Below, piece after piece: positions 1 to 12,000 of a stretch of DNA of 62,873 nt. The stretch lies in IMG/VR virus record IMGVR_UViG_3300009154_000059, positions 1 through 62,873 of that record; one strand, written 5' to 3'. Made by a program: the position numbers and the translations under genes. The notes below the pieces were generated by a model. That model made no database searches, was not told the origin of the DNA, and was given only the letters and a program-made list of their open reading frames with translations. Origin of the DNA: a virus. Within the stretch, counting starts at the first letter, position 1. Each line of letters opens with the position of its first letter.

Positions 1-3000
1 AAAACAGAAGGTCTAAAATCTGTATAATATTCTGATGCTCTATATCCATCTCCATAAAGATTTATTTGTTTATATACATGTGCTCCTTTTTCATTAGTTA
101 AAGGAATTTTATTTCCTTTTTCATCTGGATAAGGAAGAAACACTTTTTTATATCCATAAACATCATATAGAGAATTATCTCCCTTAGATTTTCTTTGTGC
201 AAATTCTGATTTTGTCACACTCTGTCCTGTTTGCATATTAATATAATCTCCTGCAAATTCATTGTATATAACTTTAGAGATTTTTAAATACTCATCTTCT
301 ATATTATAAGAGTTATATTTTGGATCTAATAATAGTATTCTTCTATCTTTAGATTGTATTCCTATAGATTTTAAATTAGCAAAGTTAGGAGAGTTATATG
401 CATATATTTCATTTCCTAAACTATCTATTGCTATAGGAACAGGAATATCTTCTGATGATCTTGTAGAGCTATCAAAGAATCTAGGAGTGAATGTTGGCAT
501 TATGTCCTCATCTTTAAAGTTGTTTCTTTGAAACATTCCTTCTAAAAATGGATCTAGAGTTTTATCTGTTACTAATTGTTCTATTATAGGAGAAACAATA
601 TTACTATAATCTTCTATTGGAATAATGTTTTTAATAGAAATAGCAGATTGATAATTTCCTTGTAATAATGTAAGAGCTACAATATCTTTATATAGTCCTC
701 TCATTTCAGGATTATAATCTCTAAGTTCTCTCATCATTCCTGTATAGAAATTTTCATCATAAGCTGTCTTTTTATTTACATCCAGTCTAATGCTTTTAGC
801 CCCTCCTTCTATATTAGAAGTTACAGGTTGTAAATGTTTTAATATTTCTATAGAAGGGAATCTTTGTTTAGCTCTTTCTAGTTTAGAAACTACAGAGTCA
901 GCACTACTAACTAATAATTCTTTTACTCTATCATTAACTCCTGATTTTGTTTGTATAATATAATCTAAGAAAGAAGAACGTAGTTTATTAGCAATAGTTT
1001 CAAAACTATCGTTAGATAAAAATTGTTTATTTCCATATTGTCCTAATACAGAGTTTAGATAATATCTAAAAGGAGTGCTATCTAATTTCATAATAGAACC
1101 TATAGCTGAAGCTGATTTAGATAGTAGATTTTCTTTTTCTCCTATAAATGTAGTATCCATAACTTTCTTTACAGAAGAGAAAATATTGTTATTAATAGCA
1201 TTTTGTGTTCTCCATTGTTTTCTTGTAAATAAATCTACACTACTAAACTGTGTTGTATCATAGTTTGTAGCTTGAGTAAAGTTAAATAAATTCTCTGCCA
1301 TTTTAGCATACTTTAAAAACTCATCAAGTATAAGTTGTTGTTCTGCATTTTCAGATTCTGATAATTTATTTTCACTATATTTAGAAATATTATCCTCTAA
1401 AGAGTTTACATTAATAACACCTTTAGATAAAAACTCTGTTGTTGTTGGAAATGTATTTTTAATAAACTCTATGCTTTTTTTATTAAATAAGTTTTTAGAG
1501 TTTTGAGAATCTAACATTTTTAAATACTCTTCTATAATAGGTTGATTAAGAAACATAATTCCTGTTTCTCCTGCTCCTATAGATTCTAAAAACATAAAAG
1601 TAGATACTACTAAGTCTGATTTTATAACTTTTAATATAAAAGGATCTTTAGCTACATCCACAAATGCTGTAGCATAACCAGAAAGTCTTTGAGAGATTAA
1701 CTGTTTACCATCTGCTGTTTTACTTCCAGAGATAGAAACTCTACCTTCAGAATCTTTATTATGTGTTAAGATAATAGAGCCATTTCCTAATATTTCTTTA
1801 TCTCTAGCAGAAAGGTTTTCAAATTTAGAAGTGTCTAAATATATATTGGATTTTTGTCTAAGAGAAAGATTTGTAATATTAACTGCTGCAATACCAATCC
1901 ATCTTTTACCTGTAACAAAAGCATGTCTTAGAGTTGTCATATAGTTTTTATCTAAGATTCTGTTTTTAATTTTAGACTCATCTGTTCCTCTTAGTACATC
2001 TAATCTATCAGATATGTCTTTTAAACCAGCATCATCTACAGGAGAAATTAATTTTTCAAAGTTTTCTGGTAATTGTAATAGTTCTTGTAAAGAATCAAAA
2101 TATTCATTTTCTAATGCTTTAGAATACATTTTATTAACAAAATCTTTTTTAAGTTCTGCTTGTATGTTTTCATCAGAAAGAGTTTCTAGCTTTCTTTCTA
2201 TAGCATCTCTAAACTCATAAGGAGTTTCATAATCATTTTGAATAGATTTAATATACTCTCCATATTTATTTAATAAATTTTTATTATCTTCTAGTCCATA
2301 AATAAGAGTGTCTACAGCTTCTAATAACTCTGCTTTTTTAAACTGTTTTACAGCTAGAGTTTCATCAAATACTTTTGAGTAAAATTCTTTTGTTGTTTCT
2401 TCAGAGTCATAGTATTTAACTAGTTTTGGTAATCCTGTTTTATCTATATATATTGATTTTAAATATAAATTTAATTTATCAATATCAAAGTCACTTCCTG
2501 CTTTAGTTGTTATTTCAGCAGGAACAATAACTGTTTTACCCATAAATGCTGGTAAAAATCCTTTTACTTTAAAAACTTCTGCAGAAGATAAAGCTTGTGT
2601 AGGAATTCTAAATCCTATTCCATTTAATATTTTTCCTCCATCTGTAGAGTTTAAATATGCTAATAATTCTTCTTCTGTTTTAAATTTAGAAGAAGAAAGT
2701 AGTTTTTCTTTTACCCAAAAAGGAAGTAGTATTTCACAATAAGGATTTTCTTTTGTATAGAATTTTAATGTATCATCTGTTATTACTACAGATTTTTTTT
2801 CTTCTTCTGATAAAGTTTTATATTTATCTTGAGATATTTTTTGCCATCCTGTTGCTGTTTTTTGCATTAAAGCTCTATTCTTTTCAAACATTGTAACTGG
2901 AGCTTGTATATATCCTCCGCCTGTAACTGTAGGAGAGATTAAGGCTTTATTAACAAAAGAGAATAAAATGCTTCTTATTTGTGTATAAGAAGGAGAAGCT

Positions 3001-6000
3001 TCAAAAGGAAGAATAAAGTTTCCTTCTTCATCTGTTTTAATAGTGTCTTTAGCATTATCAGAAAGCTCTCTTCTCATTAGCTCATACATAAGATTTTCAG
3101 ATAATAGTGTACCATCTTCTAATTGAAAATTTGTACCCATATCTACAACTCCTAGTTTAGTTAATAAAAAGTTATACTTATCTTGTTGTAATTGATTTAA
3201 GATTCTATTATTTCTATCATAAGCTCTTTTAACTACTTGTTTTCTTTCTGGTGTTTCTCCTATTGGTTCTCCATTTTCATATAAGTCCATACTTGCCAAC
3301 TTAGTTAACTGAGAGCCCATAGTTCCTTCAGAACTAGTAGAATCTGTATCTACCTGTATTCCTAAAGATTTCCAACTAACTTTAATAGGGTTGATGAAAG
3401 GAGATTCATTAAAACTACCATCTTGGTTATATAATGAATTTGTTTCTTCTATACCAACTTTTCTACCTGACTCCATAACAGCATATCCAATATTTTCATT
3501 GAACATTTTATTATATAGTTTTTCAAGATTGGTTCCTTGCACCATTTTATAATATATAGGAAACAAAGAGTCTTTATCTAGTATTAAATCTATATTATTA
3601 GAACCATATTTAGAACCTGTTGCTATAGGTTTAAGTATGGCTAATGTATAAGAAGGTTCAGGAGTTTCTAAGAGTTTTTCATCTTGTTCTTTTAACTTTG
3701 AATTTGTGTATTCATACCCTGGCATATTTTGTCTTGTATATGCCATTTGCCATTGATGCCAAGTTTCTGCTTCATCACTCCATCTATATCCATCTTTAAG
3801 TTTAAGTTCTTTATACTTACTATCTATAATCCAGGCAGCAGCATCTGCCACTTCTGTTTTAGCATAAGCATCTCTAATTTTTTTAGGAACAGATTCATTA
3901 AAAGCAATAGACCCTACAACCACATCTGCTTTTAAAGTTATAGTTGGTATATAAGAATCATAAGTATTGTATCCTGGGTCTTTAGGAGATAGTTTTATTT
4001 CTCCTGCTTTGTTATATTGTGTATTTAAGAAATTATTAAACTCTGGAGAATCAATCATTGTTCTTCTTGGAGAAAAGAAAGAAGGAATTCTTTTTGTTTG
4101 ATCTAATTGATTTCCTTTTATTTTAAATTGATAAGGGTCTCCAAAGTATATTTTATGATATTCTATATTATTAATAACATGATTTATGTTAGTAAAGTTT
4201 AATATATTATCCAGCTCTTGTTCTGTTAAATTATTTTTATCTAGGTTTTGAGTTTTCTCAAAATTACCATCTAAAGTTTTAAAAGAAAATTTTCCATCTA
4301 ATTCTGTTATTTTATTGTTTTCTTTTAATATACTTTTAGTTACTTGAGATATAGGAGTTAAATAATTTTTAACATCTTCATTAATCTCTGTTTGATTAGA
4401 GGTTATATATTCTTTAATAGCTTCTAATGTAGAGCCATCCTCTATCATTTCATCTATTTTATTTAAATGTTTATCTCTAAGAATATCTTTAAAGAATCTA
4501 AGTTCTTTAGCTTTATTCCCTACATTAGCTAAATGAGCTCTATTATCAGCATCTAAAGCTAAGAGTATATCATCTTCTAAATATCCATTAAATATATCAT
4601 ATATTTTATTCCAGCCTTTTGTTGTTTCTAAATCTTTATAAGAAATAAAGTTTCCAAGATTGGACATCCATTCTGTAGATTTATCAGCATTAATAACTAC
4701 ATAATAATTACCATTAAGGTTTTGATTTATTTCTGTAGTAAATCTATCAGCTAAAGAGAGTTTAGCTGTAACAGTTCCTTTATTATTATCTTTATTACTA
4801 GTTCCTTGTATGTAAGAAGTTTTTAAAGATTTTATTCTATTACCTACTTTACTAAAAAAGTTTCCTCCTTGTTTTAATACTAAAGAGTTTGTAGAAAACA
4901 CATCATTTAATTCTGGTCTTGTTTGTTTTAATTCTTCTAAATCTTCAGACTCATTAAATTCATTTTCAAAAACAGATATATAGTTGTTTTCTGTATAAGC
5001 TCCTACTCTTTGTCCTTCTACTCCAAAGTATGTAGAGTCTTGATTAGGATTAGTTTTTTTATTATATAATTCTGCTAGTTTTTTTAAAGAAGAGTTTATA
5101 TCTAACACTTTACCTTTAACAGACATTATATCATTATTCTTTCCTAAATATGTTTTAATAGTGGAAACAGCTTTATTAAATTGTTCTCTTTCTGATTCTC
5201 TATTATTTCTTCCTTCAATTTTTAAAGATTTATATACATCCAATGGAAAATCAATACCAATTTCTTTTAAGAAGTTAATCATGTCTATAGGTTGTTTTAT
5301 AGGCATATTTTTTAACTTATCAGAATCAATTCTATATGTTTTAGTTGGCTGATTATATTTAATAAAAGAGTCATCAGATTGAGCCAATGCTTTCATATTC
5401 TCAATCCAATTTTGTTTTGTTTGCTCTATACTATTATATAAATTAGCAGGAGCTGTATAATATTCTCCATCAGCATTATACTGTATAAGAGCATCTGGTT
5501 TTTGTTTTGTAAATACTTGTATAAATTGTGTAAACAATCTCCAATCATCTTTTCCAAAGTTACTAGGATTAAAAGATATTGTTCCAGATTTCCAATCTCC
5601 ACCAAGTCTAGAGAATAAACTAATATAATTTACATCTCCTTTATAAAGCTCTACTAGTTTATCTATAGCTTCAGATGTTTTTGTTGTATTAGAAAGTTTA
5701 TCTAATAGAGTTGCAAATGTTTTACTAAAGTTTAATAATTTAAAACCACCTATAGAAGATAGTACTTCTTTAGGAAAATCTAAAGAAACTAAATTATCAA
5801 AATTGGTTGGTTCTCTTTCTAACATAGTAGCTAGAGTAAATCTAATAGCAAAAGAAGATTTATCAGATATAGAAAAAGGATTAGGAATATAATCATTTTT
5901 ATTAGCTCCTTCAGAGTTAATATCTACTTTATCTTCTTCATTAAAAGTTATACCAAGAGTTCTAAGATAGTCTTTTGTTTTTTCTTTTAATTCTTGCCAT

Positions 6001-9000
6001 GATTTATCTGATAATACATCTGATAAACCTGAAGCATCATATTCTTCTTTTATTTGAGAAAATAATTCTTCACTTGTTATTCTTTGTGGAGAAAACAATG
6101 TACCTTTATCTTTTTCATCAAATAATATACCTGCAGTAAGTCCAACCATATCTTGAACATACTCATGTGTTTGTTGTTCTGTTAAGTTTTCTACTGCTCT
6201 ATATTCTGGACCTGTAGGAGTAAGTTTATCTGTAACATTTTCTTTAAATCTTCCAGCATCAATTGCTTTAAACAGTTCTTCTTTTAATGATGGTTTAACC
6301 ACAAAAGATTTGAAGAAGTCCATAATAGATTTAAAGAACTTTCTAATATATTCTCCAAGAGTTCTAGCAGGAAGTTTACCAAGTCTATAATCAGCAAAAT
6401 CATCAGCTATTCTTTCTTTGACCATATTATCAGTTATAGTTTCATCACTATAACTATATTCTTTTCTAGAAGCTCTATCTGTGAATTTTCCTTTTTTATT
6501 TCTAAACTCTTCTAATATATTATTCTTTTCTTCTTCAGATAAAAAGTCTTTCCATATTCCTTCAAATACTTCATGATATTCTGTTCCTCTTAATCCTCCT
6601 TTAACAAATTTAGCAACTCCATCTTCAAATACTCCCCATGCTTTTTCTCCATCATGTGTTGTAATTATATTTTCTAATACTTCATAAGGAATACCAGGAA
6701 CATTTTTAGCATGCCATTCTTTGAATGTTTCTAAATCAGAGTCTGTCATTCTTCCTTCTTCTCCATTTGCTTTTAATCTAGTTCTACTAGCTCTATTTCT
6801 TAATGAAGTTTTTGGTTTAGGAGTTTCTTTATTTTCTAAAGCATCTAGTTCTGCATCAATTTTAGATTGATTTTTAATATATCCTTTAACATCCATTAAT
6901 ATTCCAACTACTCCCCAAGGGTTATTTGTACCAGTTTCTACTATTTTTCCATCTTTATAAATACCTGTTCTTTCTTTTTCTGCAAAAAAAGTAATTCTAT
7001 CACCATTATTAAATTGTAACTCATCATCTAAAAATTCAGTTTTGCCATCTGCTGTTTTACCACCAAAAATAGGAGTGCCTTTTGGTAATACTTTCATTTG
7101 AGTAGCTCTTGTAAAAGTATTTCTTCTTTCTATATCAGCTTTTTTAGCTTCTATATCTGTGACAGGATTTTTTTTATTTTCTAAAGTAGTTAGTTCTGTG
7201 TCATATCCACCTTTTCTCCAAGCAGCAAAAGATTGTTTATTATTACCTATTTCTGGAGCATCTGTAGTTCTATCTTTAATATATTGTAAAAGCATTATAT
7301 TCTCATTAGCTAAAAGTTTATACTTATATTGTATAAAATTCATAGCCTGATCAATTGTTATCTCTTTATTTAATATTTTTTGAATAATAGTTTCAATTTC
7401 CTTTTCTGCTTTTATTGCATCATTGCCAGATAATACACCATCTTGTTCTGTGCGTATTGGGATAAAACCTTTGTTATCTCCTCTAGTGGCTTCAGCTTCT
7501 GCTTCTTTTATATCTTTACCAAGTTGTTGCCATTCAGCCATGTTTTCTTTTGGTACAACTCCATCAGATCCTCTTAAAGAATTTCTTTTATCTTTTAAAT
7601 CTTGAACATTTTTTTCAAGTAATGCTTGTTTTTCTATATTATCTTTCTTATCTATATCTGTAATAGGTTCTTTTGTTTCTTCTACTGTGGGAGTTTCTTG
7701 TTGTTGTTTTTCTAATTCAACTATTTGTGCTGCTATTTTTTGGCTTATAAAGTTTATAACATCTTGTTTACCTACTGTGTCTGTAGAAAGAATTTGTTTT
7801 ATTACTTCTACAGATTTAGGGTTTTCTAAAACTTTATCTATTGTTTCTGTATTATTAGATTCTTTTACTATTATATCTCCATCTTTAGAAAGAGTAAATA
7901 ATATAGGACCAGAGCTTACTCCTGTATATGTATTCTCTGTTACTCCATCAGCTATATAATCTCCTATTTTAGAGGCTTCTTCTTTTGGTGTTATGGTTTC
8001 TTGTTTAGCTATAGGAGTTTCTACATTAGGGAATTCTAATGTTAATTGTAATGTAGCATATTTACCTGTAAAAGAATATGGTTTTATTTCTGTAGGTTTA
8101 GCTATAGAAGTAGTTAGAGGTGTATTATCTGTTGATCTTTTTGAAGAGTCTGGGTTAACAGAAGATAATAAATAAGTTTGGTAATTTTTCCATTCTATTG
8201 GTGTAATATTACCTTCTTTATCTGCTGTATATTCTATAAAGGGTTCATTAAAGTTTTGAGTTAATGATTTATTATTTACAGATAAATAAGCTTCTTTTAT
8301 ATCATTAAGGAGTTCTTGTTTATTAGATTCTAATTCAGAAAGAGCATAAGAGTTCTTTCCAATATTAAAAGTCATTTTATTAGTATCTATTCCTATTTGA
8401 TTAGGGGAGATTGTATCTGATTTAGATTTCCAATAAAATATATTCTCTAAAAAAGAAGAAAGTTTTTTGTTTATAACTACTTTTCCTTTTTCAGAGTTTG
8501 TAATAATTTCATCTGCTATAGATTTTATAACATAATAAATAGAGTTAGCTTCTTTATCATTAAACTTTCTATTGTTTAAAAACTCAAGAACATCTTCATT
8601 TTTAATAATAGGAACTCCTTTAGGGTATTTTAATAACTCTCCATTATGAGAAATGGTTTCTGTTGTATTAAGAGTTATAAGTCCTTGTGTATTTTCTATT
8701 TCTTCTTGAGTTGCTAATATTCCTTCTATATGATTAGATTCTCTTTTTCCTTCTACTGTATTTTTAATACCTCTTCCTTTTGATACTACAAAAGAATAAG
8801 GAGCAGTAGGATTTTCTTTTTGAAAATAGTTTTCTCTAAATGCTTTATACCCTGCTTGATTTTTTTCTGCTAGTTCTTGTTGTTGTAATCTAAATCTAGG
8901 TTGACCACTCTCTTCATAAAATAAAGAAGTGGTGGGCATAGTTTCTACTACTAGTTCATTTATATCTACAGGTTCTCCAACTTTACCTATTCTCTCTCCT

Positions 9001-12000
9001 TTAGAGTTAATATAGTATTGTTCTTTTCCTTTTACTTCAATATATAATTGAGCAAGGAATCCTTTATTAACATCATTTACATCTGGAATATCATTTACAT
9101 CAGAGTCTATTTCTCTTCCATACATAGATTGTATTAATCCATTAAGTTGTAATGTTTCTACAATTTTAGGAGTAATAAGAAGAGCTCTTATATTAAGTTT
9201 ATTTGGAAGATTTCTAAAATTATTAAATAATACTCTAGCTCTTACAACATGTGGATTTGTAATACTTTCTTCAGCAGGAGATGTAGAGGAGATAAACAAT
9301 CTATCAGCATCTTTTAACTCTCCTTGAGATTCTATTCCTTCTTTTATAATTTGTTCAGGAGAAATTGTAGGAACTACAGAAGTGTTTAATTCTATTTCTC
9401 TTTGTTGAGCATCTAGTGTTTCTTTAAACTTAGCTAATTTTTCTTCTGGAGTTTGTACTTTAGAATATCCTTGTAATCTATCAGGAGGAATATTTAATAT
9501 ATCTCCATTAATATCTTGTATTTTTACTGTACCATCCTCATTAATAGAAATTACTTTTATTTTTTCAAGATTTTTATTTTCTTTATCTAAATCTTCTGCT
9601 TCTTTTAATGCTTCTTCTTTAGAGTTTGAATAAGATACTTCTCCGTTTGATGAAGTTATTTTATATCTACTATCTTCTAGTTTTTCAACCTTTGCTTTTT
9701 TAATAAAAGAAGAAATATATTCTCTACCTTCTTCTACATTTTCTTTTTCTTTTTGTTTGTTTTTAAATACAGGTGTTTCTGTTTCATTAGAAACAGTTCT
9801 TTCATCAATATCATTATTTTCTAATTCTTTTTCTTGTTCAAAAAATCTTTTAAAACCTTTTTCACCAGAAAGAAAAGAAATAAAATCTGCTGTTTTTTGT
9901 TTAGCACTAGTAATTTTATTTATATCTGTACCATATTCTAGTAACTGCTTAATATTTCCTATATTAACAGTATCTTTACTTGTAGCATAATTTCTATTTA
10001 ATTCATAATTAAACAAATCTACTTTACCTGCAAGAGTTGGAGATTTTAACTCTAAATTAATTTTCTCAGAAGCTGTTCTTAAAGATTTAACTTCATCTTT
10101 TATAGATTTTTTAGTTTCATAAGAAGAGCTATCATTAATTGTGTTTAATAAACGTAGTGCTTCTTGTTCATATGTTTTTGATAATTCTTTTAATTGGTCT
10201 TCATTAGTAAGTTTAGAAAGCATTTCAGAGTTAATCAATGGATTAATTTTCATTAAATCCAAATCTATAGAAGAAAGTCTTTCTTTCCAATTATTTATTT
10301 GACTTGTAGAATGTATTAAGTTTAATTTATATTCTTCAAAAGTATCATGTCCTTTATTAATTAAAAAATCATCCTCTGTTTTTGGGTTAATTACAGATTT
10401 AAAAGGATTAATAAATGTAGAACTAATACTATCATGCATTTCTTTAATTTGATTAGCATGAGAAATTAAACTATTTACATATTCATTAACTGTAGATTTA
10501 TTAGATTGTGATAACTCTAAACCAAAAGTTTTTTCAAATTCATCTTTTGGAAGTTCTTTTAACAAATTTAACTGCTCTATTGTAACATCATGCATATTAG
10601 AAGGAATTCTAGAATACACAAAATTAAAAAAAGCATCATGTTGTAAATTTTTATATTTAAATACATTCCCAGATTTAGCTGCTTCTTTCATTTCTAAAGC
10701 TATACCTAATGAGTTTAATGTATTATCATATTTATTAGCAAGTATACCTGTTAATCCATATCTATTTAAAACATTTATAGACTCATTTATTTCTTTAGAA
10801 ACTCCTTCTCCTGTTTTTCTATCATAAACATTTTTACCTACATGTCCTAATAAAGCTGTAATAGCACCTGCTATCATATTTTCAGCACCCTCTGTTGTAT
10901 TAAACTGATCGTGCAATCCTTTTAATGTAGAAGTTGTCACCTCTTTTAAAGTGTTCCAATTTTCTAAATTATTTTTATTATCAGGATTTTTATATTTTCT
11001 AGTATAATAATCATAAGTTCCTCTTTCTACAGCATATTGTCCACCCTCTTCAAAAACTCCTTCAGAAAATAATTCAGGAATAACTGGTTTTGCTACATCC
11101 CATATTTTACCATAAATAGAAGAGGGTGTCTTTTTTTCAAATTCATTTAAAGAACCTTCTTTAAGTCCTATTTTACCAGATTCTGCTATTTCTCTAGATA
11201 AAGAACCTTCTACCCCTTTATTTGCACCTACAATAGATTTAAATAAGTTATCAAATTGTACAGCATTAGAAACAGTAAGCAATGCCATGTTAACACCAAA
11301 TCTAACATTCATTGCATCTGTAGCATAGTTTTCTATTTTTTGTAAATCTTCACCAATTGGTTCTTCTCCATAATGAGAACTTTTATAAGAGTTTATTAAC
11401 TCTTCTCTAACTTGTCTATAACCATCTCTAGATTCTGTACCAGATTCTGTTTGTGATGCTCCCCAAGTAACCATTCCATATCTAAGACCTGTAGTTACTT
11501 TTTGTGCAGCAGCTAAGTTTGCTAATTTTTGTATCCTATTTAAACTCTCTTCTGATTTTCCAGCAAGTTGAGCTAGTTCTAATATTTTATCTACCTTATT
11601 TGTTCCTCCTGCTAATTTATTTAAATATAAGGAAGCTTTTCCTATTTGTTCTGCTATTAATGGAAACTCACCTATACCTCCTGTAACTGCTCCTACAGCT
11701 AAATCTGTAACAGCAGAACCAAGTATAGCTCCTCCCATAAATCCTAAATTTTTAATAACAGACTCTCCCCAAAAGTTTGCAGATCCTGGAGCAAAAGGAA
11801 TTATTCCTAAATAAGGATGTGCTTTTTCTTCTCTAGAAACATAATTAGGAAGAATGTCTTCAAAGTTTTTTACCCAGTTATCTATAGTTCCTTCATAACC
11901 ATTAGGGTCTCCCGAGAGTTTAGAAACATCTCCATTTTTAATAGCAGAAATAGTGTTAGGAATATCTGTCAAAGATTGAGCAAATGTACCAACTAAATTA

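Noticed and set aside
1075-11686. Many plus-strand frames of 60-90 codons across the first 12 kb
   Set aside because: They lie opposite the giant minus-strand polymerase ORF and have no start context or domain pattern of their own; they are shadows of its codon usage.
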